This document shows, in pieces, positions 1 to 5,471 of a DNA stretch of 6,145 bases; within the stretch, counting starts at the first letter, position 1; each line of letters opens with the position of its first letter. Where the stretch lies: positions 1 through 6,145 of the forward strand of contig DPVV01000432.1 of NCBI GenBank assembly GCA_003526525.1, given 5' to 3'. The notes under the pieces were generated by a model. That model was given only the letters and a program-made list of their open reading frames with translations. It was not told the DNA's origin and did no database searches. Source of the DNA: Lachnoclostridium phytofermentans. GTDB taxonomy: Bacteria; Bacillota; Clostridia; Lachnospirales; Lachnospiraceae. A program made the translations under genes and the position numbers.

Positions 1-252
1 CCTCAAATGGTGACTAACATTGCGAAAACTCTTCATATCTCAGAAAAACAGGTTAATGTCAAGGCAACTACAGAAGAAGGACTTGGCTTTACTGGTAGCG
101 GAGATGGAATTTCCGCTCAGGCAATTTGTTTGCTAAATACAGTTGATAACTATTCGTACGATGGTACAAATAGTGTTTCATATGTTTATGATCCTGAAGC
201 TACAGAAACAAAAAATTGTTCTAGCTGTCAGGGATGTTGTAGAAATAAATGA
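1..252 (+). CDS. ispF: 2-C-methyl-D-erythritol 2,4-cyclodiphosphate synthase, C-terminal part
   Basis: This is the 3' part of ispF, cut by the left window edge; the frame is open from base 1 and ends with TGA at 250-252. IspF cyclises CDP-methylerythritol 2-phosphate to the 2,4-cyclodiphosphate in the non-mevalonate isoprenoid pathway (cytoplasmic trimer). The visible part carries the family C-terminal signature VNVKATT...[11 protein letters not shown] followed by AQAICLL, where E. coli IspF nearly ends. Here the chain runs on for about 38 residues, with a Tyr/Ser/Asn-rich linker and a terminal Cys cluster (C-x2-C-x2-C-C, codons 217-240). No terminator is visible after the stop, and the cysE leader promoter begins 31 bases later. 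The identity is firm; the role of the tail is unknown. Confidence 0.93.
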   Translation, partial: PQMVTNIAKTLHISEKQVNVKATTEEGLGFTGSGDGISAQAICLLNTVDNYSYDGTNSVSYVYDPEATETKNCSSCQGCCRNK

Positions 253-283
253 TAGTTTGTGTTTGTCTTATCGGAAATTTAGG

Positions 284-312
284 TTGACAAAAGCAAAATC
301 TTTTCATAGAAT
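284..312 (+). promoter_or_regulatory. Sigma-A promoter of the cysE T-box leader
   Basis: The -35 TTGACA (284-289) matches the consensus exactly. It is followed by a 17-base spacer and TAGAAT (307-312) as the -10. The predicted transcript start is near 319, just upstream of the T-box Stem I, which fits a dedicated promoter for cysE-cysS-mrnC. Confidence 0.8.
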
Positions 313-319
313 AATTACA

Positions 320-557
320 AAATATGTGAAAAGCATTGATCGGAAAGAGTAGCTTGTTTTGAAATCACAGAGAGAGAATGTCACCGGCTGAAAGCATTCT
401 TGAATTTCTTATAAGCGAAGTGCATCCGTGAGCTGGTTAGGCGAAGAAAGTAGCTTAACTCGGTTACAGCCGTTACCTGTTTTGAGCTCGCTATATTGCG
501 AATTAGAGTGGAACCGCGGATTACTTCGTCTCTTAGATTAAGAGACGAAGTTTTTTT
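320..557 (+). promoter_or_regulatory. Cysteine-specific T-box riboswitch leader
   Basis: T-box leaders bind a specific tRNA and allow transcription when that tRNA is uncharged. Stem I is recognisable. CGGA (341-344) pairs with TCCG (425-428). The loop-E strands are AGTA (348-351) and GAA (417-419), with GCTT (352-355) pairing AAGC (413-416) and GAAAT (361-365) pairing ATTTC (404-408). The distal AGAGAG is at 371-376 and CCGGCTGAAAG at 384-394. The specifier codon is TGC at 421-423, followed by A, meaning cysteine. The T-box proper is AGAGTGGAACCGCGG at 505-519. Its TGGA (509-512) complements the UCCA end expected of tRNA-Cys, which has discriminator U73. The antiterminator (AGAG 505-508 with CTCT 530-533, and 516-520 with 525-529) overlaps the terminator's 5' arm, so the two are exclusive. 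The genes downstream are cysE and cysS, in full agreement. Confidence 0.96.
523..557 (+). terminator. T-box regulated intrinsic terminator
   Basis: A perfect 12-bp stem (524-535 with 539-550) with a GAT loop is followed by seven Ts (551-557). Its 5' arm also forms the antiterminator, so it should stop transcription when tRNA-Cys is charged. Confidence 0.95.
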
Positions 558-565
558 AATTCATG

Positions 566-598
566 ACAATAAAAGTTCGCGAAGCGTATTTTTATTGT
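566..598 (+). repeat. 33-base hairpin between the T-box terminator and cysE
   Basis: ACAATAAAA (566-574) is the exact complement of TTTTATTGT (590-598). Inside, G-U, U-A, a U-U mismatch and CGC/GCG (578-580 with 584-586) close a GAA triloop, and the centre contains TTCGCGAA. It lies after the terminator, in the 136-base stretch before cysE. Only a short T-run is present and it is part of the stem, so it is probably not a terminator. It may be a small dispersed palindrome or an mRNA processing or stability element. Confidence 0.55.
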
Positions 599-615
599 AG
601 ATAAGAAAATTGTGC

Positions 616-643
616 TGCGATTACCTATCATTTAAAAATCGCA
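616..643 (+). repeat. Second small hairpin in the cysE 5' leader
   Basis: TGCGATT (616-622) pairs exactly with AATCGCA (637-643) around a 14-base loop. It lies 37 bases before the cysE ribosome binding site. It could affect leader stability or be chance; no function is evident. Confidence 0.35.
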
Positions 644-693
644 TTTCTATTGCTAAAACAGGGATGGTAGTGTTAACATAAGGAGGTAATATT

Positions 694-1362
694 ATGGGAT
701 TCTTCCGTTATGTAAAAGAAGAAATGAAAGTAATACGAGAGAGAGATGCTGCAATAAAGTCAAATTGGGAAGTTTTTCTTTACCCAACCTTTAAAGCATT
801 GTTAAGACACCGTGTTGCTCATTGGTTATATACAAGAAAGCATTATTTCCTAGCAAGATGGTATTCACAACGTACCGTTAGGAAGACTGGGATAGAGATT
901 CATCCTGGTGCTACGATAGGAAAGGGATTATTCATTGATCACGGACATGGCGTAGTAATTGGTGAGACAGCAATTGTAGGTGATAATGTTACTCTTTATC
1001 AAGGGGTAACACTTGGAGGAACTGGAAAGGAACAAGGGAAACGTCATCCAACGATTGGAGATAATGTAATGATAAGTGCTGGAGCGAAGGTACTTGGTTC
1101 TTTTACGGTTGGTGAAAATTCGAAAATAGGTGCAGGGTCTGTGGTATTGTCAGAGGTACCTCCGAATTCCACAGTTGTTGGTGTTCCAGGCCGTGTTGTG
1201 AAACGGAATAATAAAAAGGTACCACGTGAAGAGATGGATCAAGTACATTTACCAGATCCAGTTCGCAATGATTGTGAGCTCTTGCAAAAAGAAAATGAAC
1301 GTCTTTGTAATGAACTAAGAGAGATGAAGCAAAGAATAGAAGTACTAGAACAAAATCATTAA
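694..1362 (+). CDS. cysE: Serine O-acetyltransferase
   Basis: CysE transfers acetyl from acetyl-CoA to L-serine, giving O-acetylserine, the direct precursor of cysteine; it acts in the cytoplasm. At 222 residues it has the size of the short Firmicutes type (B. subtilis 217) and lacks the longer N-terminal region of E. coli CysE. An alpha-helical N-terminal part (about 1-65) is followed by the left-handed beta-helix with hexapeptide repeats (about 67-165). Catalytic-site residues are visible as D82-H83 in FIDHG and H118 in GKRHP, with the signature VTLGGTGK at 105-112. After VPGRVV comes LPDPV and a charged coiled-coil-like tail (about 194-220), as in B. subtilis. The start is set by AAGGAGG (680-686) seven bases before ATG. 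It is the first gene of the T-box operon; cysS follows after 48 bases without a terminator. Confidence 0.97.
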   Translation: MGFFRYVKEEMKVIRERDAAIKSNWEVFLYPTFKALLRHRVAHWLYTRKHYFLARWYSQRTVRKTGIEIHPGATIGKGLFIDHGHGVVIGETAIVGDNVTLYQGVTLGGTGKEQGKRHPTIGDNVMISAGAKVLGSFTVGENSKIGAGSVVLSEVPPNSTVVGVPGRVVKRNNKKVPREEMDQVHLPDPVRNDCELLQKENERLCNELREMKQRIEVLEQNH

Positions 1363-1410
1363 AAAAATGGCAATACTAATTTATATACAAAAAATAAGAA
1401 GGAGAAAAGT

Positions 1411-2823
1411 ATGAAGATATACAATACACTAACAAAATCCAAAGAAGAATTCATACCCTTACAGGCAGGGAAGGTTAGCATGTATGTATGCGGCCCTACT
1501 GTATATAATTATATTCACATTGGAAATGCAAGACCAGTAGTCGTATTCGATACGGTAAGACGATATCTAGAATATAAAGGATTCGATGTTAATTTCGTAT
1601 CCAATTTTACTGATGTTGATGATAAAATAATTAAAAAAGCAAACGAAGAAGGGGTTACTGCACACGAAATCTCAGAACGTTATATCAAGGAATACTTAAA
1701 AGATACAGATGCTCTTAATGTATTGCCGGTAACAACCAGACCAAAGGCAACCGAAGAAATTGATGGCATGATTGACATGATAGAAGAACTCATAGAGAAA
1801 GGTCATGCTTATGAAAAAAGTGGATCCGTTTACTTTAAGACCAGAAGTTTTAAGCAATATGGTAAGTTATCAAAGAAAAATATAGACGATCTAGAGGCTG
1901 GAGCTCGAATTGCAGTTGCCGATCAAAAAGATGATCCAATGGATTTCGTTCTTTGGAAACCAAAGAAAGCTGGCGAACCTGCTTGGAGTGCGCCTTGGTG
2001 TGATGGTAGACCAGGCTGGCATATTGAATGTTCTGTTATGAGTAAAAAATACCTTGGAGATCAGATTGATATTCATGCAGGCGGTGAAGACTTAATTTTT
2101 CCACATCATGAGAATGAAATTGCCCAAACTGAAAGCTGCACCGGAAAAGAATTCGCAAAGTATTGGATGCATAATGGTTTCTTAAATGTTGATAATAAGA
2201 AGATGTCAAAATCCGAAGGAAATTTCTTTACCGTACGTGAAATCTTTGCAGAATATGCTCCAGCTGTACTTCGTTTCTTCCTATTAAGCGTACATTATCG
2301 AAGTCCGATTAATTTTAGCCGTGATATTATAGAAGCATCAAAAAATGGTTTAGAGCGTATCCAAACCGCCGTAGAACAACTTCGTTTCTTAGCGAAAGTA
2401 AAAACTGAGAAAGGTGAGTTATCGACTGCATTAACAGAGTCAGAAATCACTCTTTTAAAGGAATTTGATGCTCTTACTACAAAGTTTGAAGACACAATGG
2501 ATGATGACTTTAATACCGCAGATGCTATAAGTGCGATCTTTGAAATGGTAAAATTATCAAACACGTATGTAACAGCAGATAGCAGTGCAGAAATGATTCA
2601 AAAAGTTCTTTTGAGTATCACAGCACTTTGTGATATACTTGGATTGGAAACAGAGAAAAAAGTAGAAATTCTGGACGAAGAAATCGAACAACTCATTGCA
2701 GATAGACAAAATGCCAGAAAAGCAAAAGACTTTGCGAAATCAGATGAGATTAGAAATCTTCTCCTTAAAAAGGGAATTATCTTGGAAGATACCAGAGAAG
2801 GAGTAAAATGGAAGAGAGCTTAA
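1411..2823 (+). CDS. cysS: Cysteinyl-tRNA synthetase
   Basis: CysS charges tRNA-Cys with cysteine. The 470-residue length is normal for this monomeric class I enzyme. Visible motifs, in order: YVCGPTVYNYIHIGNARP with the HIGH-type signature at 36-39; the WHIECS region at 203-208; HHENEIAQ at 232-239; and the KMSKS loop at 264-268 followed by EGN. The zinc and cysteine-selecting ligands known from E. coli (C28, C209, H234, E238) correspond to C27, C207, H232 and E236 here. The C-terminal helical DALR-type domain and anticodon-binding tail (about 345-470) are intact, ending in REGVKWKRA. AAGGAG (1399-1404) precedes the ATG. Pairing with cysE under one cysteine T-box ties both supply and charging to tRNA-Cys status. 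Its last 16 bases overlap mrnC. Confidence 0.98.
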   Translation: MKIYNTLTKSKEEFIPLQAGKVSMYVCGPTVYNYIHIGNARPVVVFDTVRRYLEYKGFDVNFVSNFTDVDDKIIKKANEEGVTAHEISERYIKEYLKDTDALNVLPVTTRPKATEEIDGMIDMIEELIEKGHAYEKSGSVYFKTRSFKQYGKLSKKNIDDLEAGARIAVADQKDDPMDFVLWKPKKAGEPAWSAPWCDGRPGWHIECSVMSKKYLGDQIDIHAGGEDLIFPHHENEIAQTESCTGKEFAKYWMHNGFLNVDNKKMSKSEGNFFTVREIFAEYAPAVLRFFLLSVHYRSPINFSRDIIEASKNGLERIQTAVEQLRFLAKVKTEKGELSTALTESEITLLKEFDALTTKFEDTMDDDFNTADAISAIFEMVKLSNTYVTADSSAEMIQKVLLSITALCDILGLETEKKVEILDEEIEQLIADRQNARKAKDFAKSDEIRNLLLKKGIILEDTREGVKWKRA

Positions 2824-3242
2824 TCGCTAGGGTACGTGAAACCTTTGCACTCCCACAGACTGATATTAAAACCTATTCTCCACTCACCCTAGCATATATT
2901 GGGGATGGCATCTATGATTTAATCATTCGTACGATGCTAGTGGAGAAGGGAAATTCACAGGTAAATAAACTGCATCATAAAGCGAGTAGCTTAGTTAAAG
3001 CAACCGCGCAGAAGGAAATCCTCCATGCTATACAAGATATATTAACCGAGGAGGAACTTGGTGTATTCAAACGGGGAAGAAATGCGAAGTCTGTTACAAC
3101 GGCAAAGAATGCATCCGTGACTGATTATCGAATAGCAACCGGATTTGAAGCTATGATAGGTTACCTGTATTTGACAGAGCAGCTGGAGCGAATTCTCTAT
3201 TTGGTTAAGGAAGGTTTAACTAAAACCGGATTACTTGTTTGA
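2808..3242 (+). CDS. mrnC: Mini-ribonuclease III
   Basis: Mini-III is an RNase III-type nuclease without the double-stranded RNA binding domain. In B. subtilis it matures the 3' and 5' ends of 23S rRNA, with ribosomal protein L3 helping to present the substrate. The 144-residue protein has the family signature SPLTLAYIGDGIYDLIIR (24-41), with catalytic Asp at D33 or D37, and the second acidic site in TGFEAMIGYLYL (E114). The basic loop KRGRNAKSVTTAKNAS (88-103) is also typical. The ATG lies inside the end of cysS in another frame (16-base overlap). AAGGAG at 2798-2803, within the cysS coding sequence, gives it its own ribosome entry or allows translational coupling. The place after cysS is conserved in Firmicutes (yazC in B. 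subtilis). Confidence 0.94.
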   Translation: MEESLIARVRETFALPQTDIKTYSPLTLAYIGDGIYDLIIRTMLVEKGNSQVNKLHHKASSLVKATAQKEILHAIQDILTEEELGVFKRGRNAKSVTTAKNASVTDYRIATGFEAMIGYLYLTEQLERILYLVKEGLTKTGLLV

Positions 3243-3266
3243 AGATGCGAAAATCTAAGTAATAGC

Positions 3267-3283
3267 TGTCGTTTGTAATGACA
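3267..3283 (+). repeat. Small hairpin after mrnC
   Basis: TGTCGTT (3267-3273) can pair with AATGACA (3277-3283), one G-U included, around TGT. No T-run follows, so it is not a convincing terminator. No clear terminator is seen after mrnC, so readthrough into rlmB is possible. Confidence 0.3.
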
Positions 3284-3304
3284 CATAGTAGTATCATGTT
3301 TTAC

Positions 3305-3333
3305 AGTTTGAAAAAAATGTTTCATATTATAAT
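3305..3333 (+). promoter_or_regulatory. Candidate promoter of the rlmB leader
   Basis: A perfect -10 TATAAT lies at 3328-3333. The -35 region is poor: at 16-18 base spacing only CAGTTT or GTTTGA is found, and TTGAAA (3308-3313) sits too close, with a 14-base spacer. The implied start, near 3339-3341, coincides with the 5' end of the leader's first helix, which supports the call. Confidence 0.5.
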
Positions 3334-3335
3334 GT

Positions 3336-3490
3336 AAGTGTGAAGAGAATGTCTAAGGTGCCAAAAGACGCCGCCTAAAAAATTCTAAACTTCACACGGT
3401 ATTTGTGCCTGAGTAATCCTCGGGACATATATCCGGCTTACTAAGAAGGTATGTTAGAAGGTGTGAGGAATTACGATTCACACTTTATTT
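3336..3490 (+). ncRNA. Candidate structured leader RNA of rlmB, class unknown
   Basis: Four segments repeat one complementary pair: (1) GTGTGAAG 3338-3345, (2) CTTCACAC 3390-3397, (3) GTGTGA 3461-3466 and (4) TCACAC 3478-3483. Segments 1 and 2 pair perfectly over 8 bp and enclose AGAAT/ATTCT (3346-3350 with 3382-3386) and AGGTG/CGCCT (3356-3360 with 3372-3376). Segments 3 and 4 form a hairpin with arms extending over 3458-3486, optionally capped by GAAT-TACG-ATTC, and followed by TTTATTT. Alternatively 1 pairs with 4 (3336-3344 with 3477-3485, 9 bp perfect) and 2 with 3. A middle hairpin, CCTGAG/CTCGGG, lies around 3408-3423. The rlmB ribosome binding site begins only a few bases after segment 4. 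I do not recognise it as any known riboswitch; an attenuator or an independent small RNA are both possible. Confidence 0.6.
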
Positions 3491-3501
3491 ATGGAGGTTA
3501 A

Positions 3502-4248
3502 ATGAGATACGAGGAATTAACAATGGTAGGTAGAAATGCTGTATTAGAAGCATTTCGTGCGGGAAAGACAATAGACCGATTATTTATTTTAGATGGCTGT
3601 CAGGATGGTCCGATTAAATCAATATTAAGAGAAGCAAAGAAGTCGGATACCATCATTACGTTCGTTAAGAAGGAACGTCTTGATCAGATGTCTGAAGAAG
3701 GGAAACATCAAGGTGTTATTGCTTACGCAGCTGCCTATGAATATGCGGAAGTTGATGATATCTTAGAAGCTGCAAAAGCGAAGGGTGAAGCTCCATTCTT
3801 AATTATTTTAGATGGAATTGAAGACCCTCATAACTTAGGTGCAATGCTTCGAACAGCAAACCAAGCGGGAGCACATGGTATAATTATTCCTAAGCGCCGA
3901 GCAGTAGGACTTACAGCTACGGTAGCTAAGGTAAGTGCAGGAGCAATCAATTATACACCAGTAGCTAAGGTCACCAATATTGTAGCAACCATGGAAGAAT
4001 TAAAAGAAAAAGGCCTATGGTTTGTATGTGCTGATATGAGTGGTGAAGTGATGTACCGTCAGAATCTAACAGGACCAATCGGCTTAGTAATTGGTAGTGA
4101 AGGCGAGGGAGTTTCTCGTCTTGTAAAGGAAAAATGTGATTTTGTAACCAAGATTCCTATGGTAGGAGACATTGATTCTCTTAATGCATCTGTTGCTATG
4201 GGTGTATTAACTTATGAAATTGTTCGACAGAGAAGTTTTGCGAAATAA
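3502..4248 (+). CDS. rlmB: 23S rRNA 2'-O-ribose methyltransferase, TrmH/SpoU family
   Basis: This family uses S-adenosylmethionine to methylate a ribose 2'-OH; E. coli RlmB acts on G2251 of 23S rRNA. An N-terminal substrate-binding domain (about 8-75, GRNAVLEAFRAGKTIDRLFI onward) precedes the knotted SPOUT catalytic domain (about 98-245). All three SpoU motifs are present: motif 1 DGIEDPHNLGAMLRTANQAG (104-123, with N111 and R117), motif 2 GLVIGSEGEGVSRL (194-207, with E200) and motif 3 IDSLNASVAMGVLTYE (224-239, with N228). GGAGGT (3493-3498) stands close to the chosen ATG. A second ATG at 3523 (MVGRNAV), seven bases after GAGGAA, could be the real start. The neighbours agree with B. subtilis yacO. 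The exact target nucleotide is inferred from family membership; another 2'-O site is possible. Confidence 0.93.
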   Translation: MRYEELTMVGRNAVLEAFRAGKTIDRLFILDGCQDGPIKSILREAKKSDTIITFVKKERLDQMSEEGKHQGVIAYAAAYEYAEVDDILEAAKAKGEAPFLIILDGIEDPHNLGAMLRTANQAGAHGIIIPKRRAVGLTATVAKVSAGAINYTPVAKVTNIVATMEELKEKGLWFVCADMSGEVMYRQNLTGPIGLVIGSEGEGVSRLVKEKCDFVTKIPMVGDIDSLNASVAMGVLTYEIVRQRSFAK

Positions 4249-4292
4249 TAAAGCAAATTTATGTAATAGAAAATTGATAATATGAAATAAAA

Positions 4293-4325
4293 GAAAACCG
4301 CCGATCTATTTATAGAGGCGGTTTC
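4293..4325 (+). terminator. Terminator after rlmB, possibly bidirectional
   Basis: AAACCGCC (4295-4302) pairs with GGCGGTTT (4317-4324), with an inner TCTA/TAGA stem (4305-4308 with 4313-4316) and a TTTA loop. Only three Ts end the stem on the plus strand. The A-rich stretch at 4286-4297 gives a better T-run on the minus strand. It separates the cysE-rlmB block from sigH. Confidence 0.7.
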
Positions 4326-4582
4326 CTAAACTGTGGATTTTCTATTTTAATTAAAGAAACGTTGATAGAGTTTAGAAGAACTAAATTGAAAACTTCGATA
4401 GATTTGTAGTAGAATTAAATAAAAGTGAATTTTGATGGATTTTAAATGGTTCGTTAGACTCGTATGAATGTGGATAGTTCCTATGAAAAGTGGATAGAAG
4501 TAATAAAATAGATAGTAAGAGTGGATAAAGATAATGTAAGAACGACGTAGATGTGAATAATTTACCACAAGGAGGGTGAGCA
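4325..4582 (+). other. Non-coding sigH upstream region with GTGGATA repeats
   Basis: No gene is visible in this stretch. In B. subtilis rae1 (yacP) lies at this place. The plus strand is rich in A, G and T and very poor in C, especially 4481-4560. GTGGATA occurs exactly at 4470-4476, 4490-4496 and 4521-4527. The shorter GATAG also occurs at 4364, 4397 and 4511, and GATAA at 4529. They could be binding sites for a regulator of sigH, or reflect low complexity. The sigH ribosome binding site AAGGAGG is at 4569-4575. Confidence 0.55.
4386..4415 (+). promoter_or_regulatory. Candidate sigma-A promoter of sigH
   Basis: TTGAAA (4386-4391), an 18-base spacer and TAGAAT (4410-4415). The transcript would start near 4422, giving a leader of about 160 bases. 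This is the best match in the sigH upstream region; nothing there clearly matches a sigma-H self-recognition promoter. Confidence 0.5.
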
Positions 4583-5218
4583 ATGTCCAAGAAGCAGTAT
4601 GAGATGATTAGTGATGAAGAAATCATTTCACTTATTCGCGGGGATGACCGCCTAGCGATGGATTATTTAATCGACAAATACAAGAATCTAGTGCGTAAAA
4701 AAGCAAAAGCCTTGTATTTGATTGGAGGAGATAGGGAAGATCTAATCCAGGAGGGAATGATAGGTTTATACAAAGCCATTCGTGACTATCAAAAGGAGAA
4801 GGAGGCTTCCTTTCATACCTTTGCTGATTTATGTGTATCCAGACAAATGTATACCGCAATCAAGAACTCAAATACGAAAAAAAATCAGCCACTAAATAAC
4901 TATATCTCAATTGATAGTTCGAATTACAATGATGATGTAGAGGGCGCCGATTCTATCTCATATGTGGCTCATTTGGCTCATGCTAGGAACATGAATCCAG
5001 AGGAGATGCTAATTGATAGAGAGAATACATCCTGGCTGGAAACGAAGCTGATGGAATCGTTAAGTTCTTTTGAAAAGAAGATACTGACCCTATATCTAAA
5101 TGATTATAGCTACAGTAAGATTGCACAGATGTTAAAGAAAGAACCAAAGGCAATTGATAATGGTTTGCAGCGTATCAAACGTAAGCTTAATACCGCACTA
5201 AAAGACCTGCAAGGATAA
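4583..5218 (+). CDS. sigH: RNA polymerase sporulation sigma factor SigH
   Basis: Sigma-H (Spo0H) directs RNA polymerase to early sporulation genes; it also serves competence and stationary-phase genes in Bacillus. The 211-residue chain is close to the usual length (218 in B. subtilis). It matches the family from YLIDKYKNLVRKKAKALYLIGGDREDLIQEGMIGLYKAIRDY (28-69, sigma region 2.1-2.2) through SFHTFADLCVSRQMYTAIK (76-94, regions 2.3-2.4). A variable linker (about 97-150) follows, then region 4 (about 155-207), with the helix-turn-helix around YSYSKIAQMLKKEPKAIDNGLQRIKRKL. The linker keeps NPEEMLIDRE, as in B. subtilis NPEEMIINQE. The start has AAGGAGG seven bases upstream. It has its own promoter region after the rlmB terminator. 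No strong terminator follows, so some readthrough into the tRNA gene is possible. Confidence 0.96.
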   Translation: MSKKQYEMISDEEIISLIRGDDRLAMDYLIDKYKNLVRKKAKALYLIGGDREDLIQEGMIGLYKAIRDYQKEKEASFHTFADLCVSRQMYTAIKNSNTKKNQPLNNYISIDSSNYNDDVEGADSISYVAHLAHARNMNPEEMLIDRENTSWLETKLMESLSSFEKKILTLYLNDYSYSKIAQMLKKEPKAIDNGLQRIKRKLNTALKDLQG

Positions 5219-5233
5219 GGTGAAAGGAATAAA

Positions 5234-5261
5234 TTGACAATCAACAAATTTTGGATAATAT
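5234..5261 (+). promoter_or_regulatory. Candidate distal promoter between sigH and tRNA-Thr
   Basis: A perfect TTGACA (5234-5239) is followed after 16 bases by TAATAT (5256-5261). It lies just after the sigH stop, and its transcript would run into the tRNA gene. No other gene is near enough to claim it. Confidence 0.4.
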
Positions 5262-5304
5262 TAAAACAATTTATACAATTTAGTCAAATTATTTCATTTA
5301 TCTG

Positions 5305-5333
5305 TTGCATTTTCTTTATAAATATGGTATCAT
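5305..5333 (+). promoter_or_regulatory. Promoter of tRNA-Thr
   Basis: TTGCAT (5305-5310), a 17-base spacer and TATCAT (5328-5333), with an extended -10 TGG directly before it. Transcription would start near 5340, about 20 bases before the mature tRNA. Confidence 0.75.
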
Positions 5334-5361
5334 ACAAGTCGGACGTATTAATAAACGTTAA

Positions 5362-5434
5362 GCTGTTATGGCTCAGTCGGTAGAGCGTCACCTTGGTAAG
5401 GTGGAGGTCACGGGTTCGATTCCCGTTAACAGCT
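5362..5434 (+). tRNA. tRNA-Thr (anticodon GGT)
   Basis: A full cloverleaf is present. The acceptor stem is GCTGTTA (5362-5368) with TAACAGC (5427-5433). The D stem is GCTC/GAGC (5371-5374 with 5383-5386). The anticodon stem is TCACC/GGTGG with loop TTGGTAA and anticodon GGT at 5395-5397, reading ACC and ACU threonine codons. The T arm is ACGGG-TTCGATT-CCCGT (5410-5426). The discriminator base is T. CCA is not encoded and must be added after transcription. It has its own promoter and terminator. The 3' end lies about 80 bases from the end of an integrase remnant, so it may have served as an attachment site. Confidence 0.97.
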
Positions 5435-5440
5435 TGTTAA

Positions 5441-5470
5441 AACCCTTGAATTTCAAGGGTTATTTTTTTT
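5441..5470 (+). terminator. Intrinsic terminator after tRNA-Thr
   Basis: AACCCTTGA (5441-5449) pairs perfectly with TCAAGGGTT (5453-5461) around a 3-base loop. It is followed by A and eight Ts (5463-5470). Confidence 0.93.
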
Positions 5471-5471
5471 G

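Noticed and set aside
143..352. 69-codon plus-strand reading frame overlapping the ispF end and the T-box leader
   Set aside because: It overlaps ispF in another frame and runs through the promoter and Stem I; no ribosome binding site and no protein-like pattern.
1891..2564. Minus-strand open frames within cysS (1891-2076 and 2295-2564)
   Set aside because: They are antisense shadows of the well-supported cysS; no ribosome binding sites and no recognisable domains.
3491..3505. Four-codon frame ATG GAG GTT AAA TGA overlapping the rlmB start
   Set aside because: It consists of the ribosome binding site itself and overlaps rlmB by ATGA, probably by chance.
4347..4626. Two overlapping minus-strand open frames upstream of and into sigH
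   Set aside because: The region is C-poor on the plus strand, which removes stop codons on the minus strand. The products are low-complexity Ser/Tyr/Leu/Phe strings without start signals.
4632..4859. Minus-strand open frame within sigH
   Set aside because: Antisense to the strongly conserved sigma region 2; composition is not protein-like.
5277..5290. AATTT/AAATT inverted repeat after sigH as a terminator
   Set aside because: The stem is only five A-T pairs with no T-run; too weak to call.
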